Positions 1 through 8,660 of a stretch of 64,000 nt of DNA are shown piece by piece (the first letter of the stretch is position 1; the number at the start of each line of letters is the position of its first letter). The notes below the pieces were generated by a model. That model saw only the letters and a list, made by a program, of their open reading frames with translations, searched no databases and was not told the DNA's origin. The DNA comes from Lewinellaceae bacterium (GTDB lineage: Bacteria; Bacteroidota; Bacteroidia; Chitinophagales; Saprospiraceae). Location of the stretch: the NCBI GenBank assembly GCA_020636355.1, contig JACJYB010000005.1, forward strand, positions 248,001-312,000. Direction: 5' to 3'. The translations under genes and the position numbers were made by a program.

Positions 1-232
1 AGACCTGCAGCATGGCATCCACCGGTATGGTTAAAAAAACCAGATCCGCTTCCAGGAGGGCTTCGCTCATCGGCAGGACCAGATCAACCAAGCCCAATTC
101 GAGAGCCTGCGTGGCATGGCTTTCATTATTCTCCACACCGATAATCCGTGCAGCAAGGCCCCCCTGCTCCCGGATATCCTTTGCAAACGAGCCACCAATG
201 TGCCCCAGCCCTATTATCGTGATCTGATTCAT
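1..232 (-). CDS. tyrA: Prephenate dehydrogenase, N-terminal part (cut by window edge)
   Basis: Oxidises prephenate to 4-hydroxyphenylpyruvate in tyrosine synthesis. The visible 77 codons start MNQITIIGLGHIGGSFAKDI, a Rossmann nucleotide-binding strand-loop-helix with the GxGxxGGS motif seen in TyrA proteins, followed by an acidic strand end (IIGVENNE) that would hold the NAD(P) ribose. The start ATG overlaps the stop of the upstream aminotransferase in an ATGA, so translation is probably coupled. The C-terminal part lies outside the window. In Bacteroidota the next gene is usually a DAHP synthase/chorismate mutase, which cannot be checked here. A different Rossmann dehydrogenase is possible from the N-terminus alone, but operon position makes TyrA the best reading. 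Confidence 0.85.
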   Translation of the reverse strand, partial: MNQITIIGLGHIGGSFAKDIREQGGLAARIIGVENNESHATQALELGLVDLVLPMSEALLEADLVFLTIPVDAMLQV

Positions 233-1400
233 GACTTAATTGCCGCAGTTGTTTTTAAGCGCTCCAGTGCAGCATCAAAGGTAGATACCGGGGCGCATAA
301 TGATATCCGGATGTACCGGTCACCCCGGGATCCAAAGATGCCTCCAGGCGTGATAAATACATCGTTTTCATACAATATCTTATCGGAAAGCTCGTAGCCA
401 TCACGGACCTGGTCAGGCACCTTTCCCCAAACAAACATTCCAACGGAATCCGGGTCATAGCTGCAGTCCAATGCATCCATGAGTGCATAAACCCGCGCTT
501 CCCTTTCCCGGTATACCGCATTCAGTTGATCGAACCAATCCTGCCCTAATGCAAGGGCATGAGCGGCCGCAAGTTGCGCAGGGGCGAACATCCCGGAATC
601 CATGTTGCTCTTGAACCGCAGGACATCCCGGATTATTGCTGCATTTCCTACCATGGCTCCCTGTCTCCAGCCTGCCATATTGTGACTTTTACTCAATGAA
701 TTTAACTCGACAGCTACTTCCCTGGCTCCAGGTCTCGCCATCAGGCTGAGCGGCTGGTTGTTCCTTATAAAACTGTAAGGATTGTCATGTGCAAGAATAA
801 TGTTGTGTTTGCGGGCAAACCGGATACATGCATCAAAAAAGTTGGGGTTGCCAAGGCACCTGTAGGCATGTGGGGATAGTTGATCCACATGATTTTAACC
901 TTACTTAAATCTTGCGTGGCCCAGAGCTTCCAAATCGGGCAGCCAGTGGTTTGCAGCATCCAGTTCATAAGTCCGGACCACCCCCCGGCCAATCGGGTTG
1001 CAGATGCATAGGTGGGATAACCAGGGTTTGGTACAAGGACTTCGTCGCCGGCGTTGATAAAGGCCATGGAGAGATGCATAATACCTTCCTTGGAGCCGGT
1101 CAAAGGCAAGATTTCCTCCTGGGAATCAAGTTCAACCTGATACCAGTTGCGGTAAAAGCTTGCCCAACCTTCCCTCAATGCCGGCAAACCAATATACGAT
1201 TGATACGCATGCATGTCCGGACGGGCACTTTGCTGACTCAAAACATGGATGACTGAATCATCCGGTGCGAGGTCAGGGCTGCCTATCCCAAGATTAATAA
1301 TGGTCTTCCCGGATGCTCGCAATTGAGCGATCTCTTTCAACTTCAGGGAGAAGTAATATTCTTCTACTCCCTGCAAACGATTTGATGCTTCAATTGCCAT
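229..1400 (-). CDS. PLP-dependent class I/II aminotransferase of the Phe/Tyr operon (frameshifted)
   Basis: Fold-type I aminotransferase expected to transaminate phenylpyruvate/4-hydroxyphenylpyruvate. Visible family motifs: NLGIGSPDLAP near the N-terminus, VPNPGYPTY, KIMWINYPHMPTGA, the Asp-containing HDNPYSFI, and SLSKSHNMAGWR, whose Lys in SKS is the PLP-binding lysine. The reading frame breaks at about 985 (a run of six G), 915 and 865; joining the frames restores a continuous protein of about 390 residues, the usual length. The start overlaps the end of pheA by 11 bases. Breaks are short indels in otherwise conserved sequence, so sequence error is more likely than a pseudogene. Substrate is inferred from the operon, not from the protein itself. 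Confidence 0.8.
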
Positions 1401-2225
1401 AATAAGCTCCTTTAGGGTAATTGCCCAGTATTTTCATCCGGCCAGTAAACGGTTTGATAGAATCCAGGGCATATTTCATATGATTCCGGTCCTCCAGAAT
1501 AAAATCTGCAAAGAAAAGGTATTCAAATGGCTTTCCCAGCAATGGAACTGATTGAATCTTGGTCAAGTTGGCATGGTGAAAAGCCAATATCGACAATACC
1601 TTATGCAAACTGCCTATCTCATGAGAGACGGTAAAACAAATGGATATCTTGTTGTAGAGAAATTCCTGCTTTCGAGGTTTCCGGTCAAGGACCAGAAAAC
1701 GAGTATAATTTTGCTTGTTGGTTTCAATGCTGCGCTTAAGGATGTTTAATCCATACATGTCTGCAGCCAGCGTACTGGCAATGGCTCCAACTTCCGGCTT
1801 TCCCCACTCCTTTACCATCCGGGCACTCAGTGCGGTATCGATGTGTTCAATTATTTTGATGTTCGGCAGGGATTCAAAAACTCACGGCATTGAGCAATGG
1901 CGATTGGATGGGAATAGACCTCTTTAAGATCTTCAGTTTTTACGCCGGGCAAGGTCAGGAGGTTCTGCTTGATACGCAAGTAGACTTCTCCGATGATGTT
2001 TAGCTTGCTGGTATACAATAACATGTAATTGGATAACAAGGAGCCGGAGATGGTATTTTCTATAGCCATCATACCTATGTCACAATCCTCATGGGATTCG
2101 GTCCGTTCGACCACCTCTTCAAACGTATCACAGGGAATGACCTGAATTTGCTCGGCCGGATAATACGTCCGGGCAGCAATCTCATGAAATGCACCTGGAT
2201 AACCTTGAATACTCACTCGCTTCAT
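1390..2225 (-). CDS. pheA: Prephenate dehydratase (one frameshift)
   Basis: Converts prephenate to phenylpyruvate, the committed step to phenylalanine. N-terminal catalytic half starts MKRVSIQGYPGAFHEIAA and contains the substrate-binding IENTISGS motif and the NYTRF (TRF) motif; the C-terminal half is an ACT domain (CFTVSHEIGSLHKVLSIL, then KIQSVPLLGKPFEY), the allosteric Phe-binding site in the family. No chorismate mutase domain is present. One base is missing near 1868, where adding a base turns the broken frame into REFLNxLPNIKIIEHIDTALSARMVKEW. Expression is probably set by the tandem attenuators directly upstream. First structural gene of the operon pheA - aminotransferase - tyrA. Confidence 0.9.
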
Positions 2226-2244
2226 AACATCTACTATCGTTTAA

Positions 2245-2277
2245 ATAAAAAAGGAGTCTCGACTTCGGGACTCCTTT
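2245..2277 (-). terminator. Attenuator terminator 2 (proximal to pheA)
   Basis: An 11-bp stem (aaggagtctcg / cgggactcctt on the plus strand, 2251-2261 with 2266-2276, loop ACTT) is followed on the minus strand by six T. It sits 20 bases before the pheA start and directly after leader peptide 2. Its 5' arm on the transcript contains GGAGUCCCG, the exact complement of CGGGACUCC in the last codons of leader 2 (2308-2316), so pairing of the two gives an antiterminator. Confidence 0.88.
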
Positions 2278-2301
2278 TTTTTCAACCAAAACGGCTTAAA
2301 A

Positions 2302-2370
2302 TCACCTGGAGTCCCGTGATTTTCTAAAATAAAAGCTAAAATAAAAGTGATATCTGTGCGCTTTGGTCAT
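2302..2370 (-). CDS. Phe/Tyr leader peptide 2
   Basis: A 22-codon ORF (start ATG at 2370, stop TGA at 2302-2304) encoding a peptide with the core YHFYFSFYF: seven of nine consecutive codons are Phe or Tyr. The last codons before the stop (Arg-Asp-Ser, CGG GAC TCC) form the 9-base segment that can pair perfectly with the 5' arm of the following terminator. This is the classical ribosome-mediated attenuation layout: stalling at Phe/Tyr codons frees the segment and prevents the terminator; reaching the stop codon covers it and lets the terminator form. Confidence 0.85.
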   Translation of the reverse strand: MTKAHRYHFYFSFYFRKSRDSR

Positions 2371-2386
2371 AAATTTCTTTCGGTTT

Positions 2387-2421
2387 TAAAACAAAAAGGA
2401 GTCTCGTTCTCAGGACTCCTT
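2387..2421 (-). terminator. Attenuator terminator 1 (distal)
   Basis: Plus-strand arms aaggagtc (2396-2403) and gactcctt (2414-2421) form an 8-bp stem with a short extension, followed on the minus strand by TTTTTGTTTT. It directly follows leader peptide 1. Its stem sequence is nearly the same as that of terminator 2, pointing to duplication of the whole attenuator unit. The 5' arm AGGAGUCC can pair, with one bulged U, with GGAUUUCCU at the end of leader 1, giving a matching antiterminator. Confidence 0.8.
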
Positions 2422-2445
2422 CATGCTGCAAACGGCAATGGCACG

Positions 2446-2505
2446 CTAGGAAATCCCGGCATGGTCGCTAAAAAAGTAAAAATAAAAGGCACGTTTATGC
2501 TGCAT
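2446..2505 (-). CDS. Phe/Tyr leader peptide 1
   Basis: A 19-codon ORF (ATG at 2505, stop TAG at 2446-2448) whose product contains FYFYFF, six consecutive Phe/Tyr codons. The codons just before and over the stop (GGG ATT TCC TAG) carry the segment able to pair with terminator 1. The start lies about 20 bases downstream of a canonical promoter, so this is the first ORF of the aromatic operon transcript. It and leader 2 are related in layout but only weakly in sequence outside the Phe/Tyr run. Confidence 0.83.
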   Translation of the reverse strand: MQHKRAFYFYFFSDHAGIS

Positions 2506-2524
2506 GAAAGGCTTATTAACGAAG

Positions 2525-2555
2525 CAAACCTAGCACTTTTTACCGGACATTGCAA
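2525..2555 (-). promoter_or_regulatory. Bacteroidota sigma-A type promoter of the pheA operon
   Basis: Minus strand shows TTG (2555-2553), a 20-base spacer, then TAGGTTTG (2532-2525), matching the Bacteroidota -33 TTG and -7 TAnnTTTG consensus with the expected spacing. Leader peptide 1 starts about 20 bases downstream of the -7 element. Confidence 0.75.
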
Positions 2556-2825
2556 TGGAAGCAATAAATTATTTATTTCAAATTGATGAAATGGAAGTAT
2601 AACCTGACGGAAATCCGATTTGTTATAGATTCCTCTTGTAGCCCGGGTAGTTTAAATATTGGCGTCATCTGAATTAATCTGTCTGGCCAAGGTTGGAACC
2701 GCCTTTTCCAAAGAAACAGCCGCAAATGAAACCGCTAAGCCAATCCATTAAAGGCTTACGGCTTTTGATCAGACTGGATTCAGAATTGGCCACAATGGAA
2801 AGATTTATATTTTGATAGGTTAGAG
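2556..2825. other. Intergenic, no gene seen
   Basis: Between the aromatic-operon promoter and the cupin gene. No convincing ORF, RNA or hairpin-plus-T-run terminator was found here. Confidence 0.5.
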
Positions 2826-3451
2826 TCAGACTAAACCGGGTGTATACGCATGCAAGCTAAAAGCATAGGCATCCGAAGGATTACCTACCGAGTGATAAGC
2901 CATGGTGTCATCCAGATACGCCATGCTTCCTGCCTGATAGCGACATACCGCTAAAAGTTTACCCTCTTCTCCGGGTTCATAGCGCCGCTCTTCCAGTTCG
3001 CCCTGGAGCACTTTATAGACGCATCCGCCTTTTGCATGCCCATGAATGGAGCTGAATTTGCCGGGTTCCCACCGGATGAGGACGACCTTCATAAATCGGT
3101 TTTGAACCAGGATGTAGCTCTTTTCTCTCCCCGTCTGAACCGGCGAAATATTTTCGGATCATTGAAAACAACTTGCTGAAGTACGGGCAAAAATTGGGTC
3201 GCATTGTAAGATCCGTTGTGTGCGCTGAACGTCTTGAACAAATCGCGACAAACTTTTTCCAGGTTCGGGATGGTGCCTTTGGCAATGGCATTGGCTGCTA
3301 CATCGGTCAATAGACCGGATGCATTGATGCCTTCTCCCATGGCGAATGAACGGGAAAACCAGCGGGTTATGGGTGATTTTTCCCTGTTCTGATTGGTTGG
3401 CTGAAGTGGAAGTACTGTGATGTCGTTGTTTGAATTTACATTGATTTTCAT
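2826..3451 (-). CDS. Cysteine dioxygenase-like cupin (one frameshift)
   Basis: Resembles type I cysteine dioxygenase, the non-haem iron enzyme that oxidises cysteine to cysteine sulfinate. The C-terminal half shows WEPGKFSSIHGHAKGGC followed by YKVLQGELEE, the family's HxH iron ligands and the downstream cysteine, then YHSVGNPSDAYAFSLH with the third iron histidine. The N-terminal half is helical (DVAANAIAKGTIPNLEKVCRD). The two halves lie in different frames joined near 3130, where adding one A to a run of four restores RGEKKSYILVQNRFMKVVLIRW. Whole length about 208 residues matches the family. An internal ATG at 3092 coincides with the premature stop but would lose half the fold. A related thiol dioxygenase (mercaptopropionate type) cannot be excluded. 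Confidence 0.7.
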
Positions 3452-3578
3452 AATTCTTTGCTTTTGTATGATGCAAAGATGGACCTCAATGCAGGGGTGG
3501 GGTTTTGCCTAAAAGTTCAAGAATTTGACAAATCGGCTCAAATAAACGACCCTATGAACTTTCAGGTGTTTTTATAGT

Positions 3579-3610
3579 CGGAAAAGGTGACCTCCCGATC
3601 ACCTTTTCCG
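3579..3610. terminator. Hairpin downstream of the ABC permease gene
   Basis: Arms CGGAAAAGGTGA (3579-3590) and TCACCTTTTCCG (3599-3610) give a perfect 12-bp stem with an 8-base loop in the gap between the permease stop (minus strand) and the cupin start. A-rich and T-rich arm segments are symmetrical but no separate T run follows on the minus strand, so it is a plausible but not ideal terminator. Confidence 0.5.
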
Positions 3611-3723
3611 GATGGAGACAAATCCTTAATTCAGGATTCAAAAGCAATCCGTGAGCAAGTAGTTTTATCATTCGCCTTACATGGATGTTCTATCCATCAA
3701 CTATTCCAATTCACAGCTATCGG

Positions 3724-6139
3724 CTACTGCTCTGATTTCAGTGCCGCAATAGGATTTTCGCGTAAGGCCCGGATGACTTGCCAGAGTATCATCAAAAAAC
3801 TGAAAGCCATTAATATCAGGACCGCAGGAGCCACATTGTAGAAAGAAATTGGATTTCGTTGGGCAAGGTTGTTAATCCATAATCCATTCACCCAAATAGC
3901 TAATGGTATTGCCAGGGTTAGTGAAATTCCAATCAACCAGATGAATTCACGGCCTACTGCATAAAACAAATGGGAAGGTGTCGCGCCAAGGACTTTCCGG
4001 ATCCCGAGTTCTTTGATATGACTGCGCACACGCATGCTGATCATCCCCAGTAGTCCGAGTCCGGTAATGGAGATTGCCATTAGGGCGATGAGCATCAGTA
4101 TCTTACTGATGTCAAATAAGAATGTATAAAATTCATTCATTTCCTGGCTGAGAAAACCACCTTTGAATTCCCGAAGTGGATCATATTCTTTCCATTCTTT
4201 CCGGATATTATTCACCACTTCTCCGGGGCGCGGACTAATGATTTTTACGTACGCATACTGATAATCGGCTGGTCGAACTCTTAATAGCATAGGCGTCAAC
4301 GGTTTTAACATGGGCTCCCAATGATAATCCTTAACCACTCCAACAATCATGGCCTGATCGACACTGTCTCTAAATAAATACTGACCGACCGCTTTGTCTA
4401 CCGGATCAAAACCCAGGCGCTTTGCCGCTAATTCATTGACGATTATCTGATTTTCGGTTCCCTGGGCAGCCGGACTAAAATTATTACCTGCCACCAACTG
4501 TAATCCCATGACACGGGAGATAACCGGTATCCACACTAAAATGATAGATCGTCAATGGCTCATCCTCCTGGTGGAGCCGGTATCCCTCGGCCATTGCCAC
4601 TCCAGTCCCCGGGTTATGCGAGGTTACGGTCATCTCCTGTACCCCGGTAATTCGGCTGAATCTAGCTTGTACTTGGTTAAAATCATGACTCTGCAGATCC
4701 ATTAGATAGATCTTTTGATTATTAAACCCGTAATCTGCGTTGGTCAGGTAACGCGCTTCATCTCGTATCAGGAATAAGGAGATGAGCATCAAAACCGAGA
4801 GTCCGAACTGGACACCCATCATGACGTGTTTCATGTTTAACTTTCTTCTACGTCGCCGGCTAGCGGGCATCACCGCTCCCTTGATGGTAGCCACCGGGTC
4901 CATCCGGGACGCATAAAGCGCTGGGCCTACCCCGCAAGCAATCCCAGCAAAATGGAAAATCCGAAGAAAAGCCCATAAGCAACCGGTTCATCGTGCAATC
5001 GGATGCCTATCTGGTTAAAAATCCACATTGCGTTAAACTGGGCCAACAGAATCCGGTAGAAGATAATCGCAAATAACAGCGCTATGCCGGACATTAGTAT
5101 GGATTCGATCAAAAACTGACCTGCGATTTCCCTTTTCTCTGCACCACTGGATTTGCGAATGCCGATTTCTTTAAAACGGTTTAGGGTTCCCGCAATCGTC
5201 AGGTTCGCATAATTAATGCTTGCTGTGATCATGACGATAAAAGCCAAAAGGCCAAAAATCCCAGAATGAGCTTAGGCAAGGTAAAATCCAATCTCATTGC
5301 CCAGGAAGCGCCCTGGCACGACTTCCGTGATCCCCTGCAAACTAAATTCGTATCCAGGGTGCTTTTCGTCCACTTTCATATTTTCAGCGGCTAGCCGATT
5401 GATGGCTCTTTCAATATTTCCCTTTTCTCCGGCATCGGTAAGCACCAGGTAATTGTAATTATTCCACAAGTTGTCCCATGCATCAAAATCCTCTTCGATA
5501 TAACCATCTGCTTTTAACCGGTTCAGGGAGGAAAATGAAGCCAGGGCGTCAAATTTGATGTGGGTATCCCCGGGCGGTGGATTTAATACACCCGTTACTG
5601 TGAAATCATAATTTTCATTGAGTTTAACCAGCCTTCCCAATGCCCCGCCTTCCGGAAATAGTTTCTTAGCCAAGTCCCGGGTAAGCACTAGGCCATTCGG
5701 ATTTTTAAGGCTTGCTCCGGATCACCTTCCATCAGGGAAAATCCAAAAACCTTAAAAAAATTCGCGTCAGCAAACAGGGATCGGTCTAACCGAATAATCC
5801 GGTCATCCGATCGGATTTCTCCCTGGAACCGGTGGTTTAAATTTGTCATTAACTCGACAGATGGGTAGCTGTTTTCCAAAGCGGCTCTTAAAGGTAAAGG
5901 GAAGTTGCAAAACCGGATTCAAACAGGTTATTCTGCATACCTTTCTTATGACTAAGGATGCGATAGGTACGGTCACCGAACGGATGAAATTTATCATAAT
6001 GATAATGGTTGTAAATTATTAAAAGGATGATCAGCAGGCATACCGACATGCTCAGGGATAATCCAACGAGATTAATCAGGCTGTACAATTTATGTTTCAA
6101 CAAATTGCGCCATCCAAAACGGATAAAATGTCCATACAT
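3724..6139 (-). CDS. FtsX/MacB-family ABC transporter permease (multiple frameshifts)
   Basis: Large Bacteroidota-type permease of about 800 residues with an N-terminal membrane helix (RNLLKHKLYSLINLVGLSLS, then a hydrophobic run), an extracytoplasmic MacB-like region, a central FtsX block (INYANLTIAGTLNRFKEIGI RKSSG) and a C-terminal FtsX block (GLGLLGMISMRVRSHIKELG, RKVLGATPSHLF) ending LRENPIAALKSEQ. The duplicated FtsX units with the IGIRK / LGIRK signature are characteristic. The frame breaks at about 5885, 5690, 5265, 4915 and 4500. No ATP-binding subunit gene is adjacent. Such proteins usually export peptides, lipids or drugs or act in envelope signalling; the substrate cannot be inferred. 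Five breaks in 2.4 kb could mean real decay, but neighbouring essential genes show the same kind of damage. Confidence 0.75.
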
Positions 6140-6502
6140 ATTCAGTCAGGTTTAGTAGAATAATGCTTTAAGGGAAAGTTTACCGGGATCCACGTATGCT
6201 AATGATCAAAGCTTCTAACTCTAAAGCGAATTGGGTCAACGCACGTTGTAGAATCACGACATAGCCAGTCACCTTTATTGATTAGTTTACCATAGGACAA
6301 CTGATGGGCTACATTTCGTTACAGGAAATCGTCACTTTTTAAAAAATGATTGACTGACTCTTCAGTCAGCAGATACAGGACAAGGATGATTTAATTTGGC
6401 TCAAATCAGGCAGAAGATGCTTGCAACGTTCTGGAAACATTACAAGATCTAATTAAATTGAGCTACCAAACCAGGTGAAACAAAATTCATATTCGCAATC
6501 TA
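6140..6502. other. Intergenic between divergent genes
   Basis: No gene recognised. A small hairpin (CTGACT at 6354-6359 with AGTCAG at 6364-6369, loop CTTC) lies upstream of the plus-strand gene, without a T run. No clear TTG/TAnnTTTG promoter was found. Confidence 0.4.
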
Positions 6503-6988
6503 ATGGCAAAAGAAAAAGGACACTGGAGCAAAGGGAAAGGGAAACTGGGTGTTTTGAAACCACTGATCGGTCAATGGGAAGCGGAAGTTGACTCTCCGAT
6601 GGGTCGGATTCACTGCACGAGATCGCTTGCACCCACATTAAATGGTCATTACATCCAAATGGCGGTGCACTGGCAGTCTCCCGAATTTAAGTATACGGAG
6701 CATGCCATCTTCGGGATAAGCAATGGAACGTTGAATTTCTGGTCTTTTACTTCGGATGGTAAAAATTCAACCGGAACTATAGCTGACGGAACCGATATCC
6801 ATCCCGAAGCAGTTTGCTTTGAAGCCCAAATGCCGGCTGGCCTGGCACGCATGATCTATTGGCCGGATGAAGCAAATGGTTATTACTGGGCCGTAGAATC
6901 AAAAAACAAAAAGGGGTGGAAGCGATTTACCCATCATCATTATTTACCTGTCCTTTTAAGTAAACCTGATTACTCCGTCATCGATTAA
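6503..6988 (+). CDS. Unknown small cytoplasmic protein, possibly lipocalin-like
   Basis: A 161-residue protein without signal peptide or membrane segment. It has a very basic start (MAKEKGHWSKGKGKLG), then VLKPLIGQWEAEVDSPMGRI and alternating polar/hydrophobic stretches rich in aromatic residues (FGISNGTLNFWSFTSDG, IYWPDEANGYYWAVESKNKK). The pattern 'L-x-G-x-W' followed by short strands resembles DUF1579/lipocalin-like beta-barrel proteins that measure ligand binding, but I do not recognise the family firmly. It precedes a VOC protein by 27 bases on the same strand and may be co-transcribed with it. Confidence 0.6.
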   Translation: MAKEKGHWSKGKGKLGVLKPLIGQWEAEVDSPMGRIHCTRSLAPTLNGHYIQMAVHWQSPEFKYTEHAIFGISNGTLNFWSFTSDGKNSTGTIADGTDIHPEAVCFEAQMPAGLARMIYWPDEANGYYWAVESKNKKGWKRFTHHHYLPVLLSKPDYSVID

Positions 6989-7014
6989 TTCCAATCCTGA
7001 AAATCTGCAATAAT

Positions 7015-7392
7015 ATGCCAAAATTAATCGCAATAGCCCCACAAATTGTCGTAGAGGATGTGGTGGCCACCGCCCGCTTTTATCAGGATAAATTGGGGTT
7101 TGCTTTAATTGGATATTTCTTGGATCCTCCGGTTTACGCCATGGTCGAACGAAATGGCATTCAAATACATTTTGGTCAGGCAGATGGACCGGATGTGCAA
7201 AAATCAAATGTACCACTCCGTAAAGTGGGCTTCGATTATTATTTATGGACGGATGACCTGGATGCATTGCATCAGGAAATGGTGTCCCGTGGTGTTCAAA
7301 TAATCCAGCCACCCATCGACCGGGTATATGGTAACCGGGAATTTACCGCAGTAGATTGTAATGGCCTAGTCCTTACATTCGGTCAAATTTAA
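7015..7392 (+). CDS. VOC (glyoxalase/bleomycin-resistance) superfamily protein
   Basis: A 125-residue single VOC domain built of two beta-alpha-beta-beta-beta repeats: PQIVVEDVVATARFYQDKLGF with YAMVERNGIQIHFGQ, then YYLWTDDLDALHQEMVSRGV and REFTAVDCNGLVLTFGQI. These are the usual 'V-x-D-v-x-x-s-x-x-F-Y' and 'D-x-n-G-n-x-l-x-f' signatures. Members include glyoxalase I, dioxygenases and drug-binding resistance proteins; most small stand-alone ones have no known substrate, so no specific reaction is assigned. Follows the 161-residue unknown gene by 27 bases. Confidence 0.85.
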   Translation: MPKLIAIAPQIVVEDVVATARFYQDKLGFALIGYFLDPPVYAMVERNGIQIHFGQADGPDVQKSNVPLRKVGFDYYLWTDDLDALHQEMVSRGVQIIQPPIDRVYGNREFTAVDCNGLVLTFGQI

Positions 7393-7454
7393 GTAGCTAA
7401 TAATGCGAAATTCAAATCATCACATGCCAATTACATTTCCAATTAACGGTTGAC

Positions 7455-8109
7455 ATGAATCGATTCACGCGTGCCATACATGCATTAGACCTCGCTGCTA
7501 TCACGGAATTGTTAGAACAACCACGCTGGCAAAAATGGGAAGAGAAGACGGGCAAGAATGCATTGCATTACCTTGGCGATGTCCGCCCGAAAGATGATGC
7601 GGAAGCAGACCAAAGCATCGCTCTATTAAAATTACTGCTCGGAGCTGGTCTGGACATTAATTCCATCCATCGTATCCCGGACCCGGGTTGTGAGTTTCCC
7701 GCTACGCCGCTCTGGCATGCTTATGCTAAAGGCCGAAATAAAAAATTATATACCCAATTAATCCACCTGGGGGCAAAGCCTGATAATTGCATGTTTGCCA
7801 TCGCCTGGAATGATGATGTGGAAGCCGCTGAATTATTTACCCAGAATGGCGCTTCACTGGTCCCGGGCGTTTTACAGGCGGCTTGTCACTGGAAAAGATG
7901 GAAAATTGCAAATTGGTTTTTGGATCACGGCGCTGCAATCAATGAAACCGACGATAAAGGGAATAGTGTTCTGCAATTGGCCATACGTAGAAATGGCCCG
8001 GTTGAACTAGTGTCAAAAACTAATTGAAAAACAGGGCGGATCTTCATCAGAAAAATTACAGGAATCAAGCTCCTGCAAATTTGCTGGATGCTTATTTCGG
8101 AAAAAATAA
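7455..8109 (+). CDS. Ankyrin-repeat protein (frameshifts near its end)
   Basis: Starts MNRFTRAIHALDLAAITELL and contains degenerate ankyrin repeats: LLKLLLGAGLDINSIH, TPLWHAYAKGRNKKLYTQLI, WKIANWFLDHGAAINETDDK and GNSVLQLAIRRNGPVELV. The frame is lost near 8010; compensating indels restore QKLIEK then ADLHQKNYRNQAPANLLD, a further repeat, ending around 8109. Protein-interaction role only can be inferred. The boundary with the following acetyltransferase is obscured by indels; a true ankyrin-GNAT fusion is possible but would be unusual. Confidence 0.65.
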
Positions 8110-8628
8110 TGCAAAAAACCAGGAGACATTGGATCAATCTGACCCCTCCATCAAATCAGCCGGATCCCTGGCAGATTATGCTGCGGCTGAACTATTAATT
8201 CTTCAGTATGTGAAGGAACTTGGTGTCGATCTTGAGTTTCAGGATTTAATCTCAGAACTTAAAAATTTACCGACAATATATGGCCCTCCTCAGGGTGCCC
8301 TGATCCTCGTTCGAAGTCCCGAAAGTCAACCTGCAGGATGCGCGGGAATAAGATCCTGGCAGGAAACCATTGCCGAGCTAAAAAGATGTATATACGTCCT
8401 GAATTTCGTAAGACGGGCATCGGAGCAAAGCTTCTTGACCATGCGATTAGAACGGCTCATAAACTGGGCTATCACCGGCTTAGGCTGGACACCCTGGCTT
8501 CGATGAAATCGGCTCAACGCTTATATTTGACCAGAGGGTTTTATGAGATACCACCCTACCGCTACAACCCCGTACCGGGTACTCAATTTTTTGAACTGAA
8601 TCTGCAGGACAATTCCCAAATACCCTAA
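8109..8628 (+). CDS. GNAT family N-acetyltransferase (frameshifted; start unresolved)
   Basis: Readable as SAGSLADYAAAELLILQYVKELGVDL, YGPPQGALILVRSPESQPAG, then after a break LKKMYIRPEFRKTGIGAKLL (acetyl-CoA binding motif A), HAIRTAHKLGYHRLRLDTL and AQRLYLTRGFYEIPPYRYNP. The break at 8380-8384 is healed by adding one A to a run of five. The start is uncertain: an ATG at 8109 needs another indel, a TTG at 8129 is in frame. The family transfers acetyl groups to amines; this subgroup (about 165 residues, Y-rich C-terminus) has no assigned substrate. Confidence 0.75.
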
Positions 8629-8660
8629 TCTTCTTTGTTATTTTCCAGCCGTTCCTTTTT

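Noticed and set aside
3013..3476. Additional overlapping ORFs in the cysteine dioxygenase-like gene
   Set aside because: They are alternative frames of one broken gene; only the two joined frames give family motifs.
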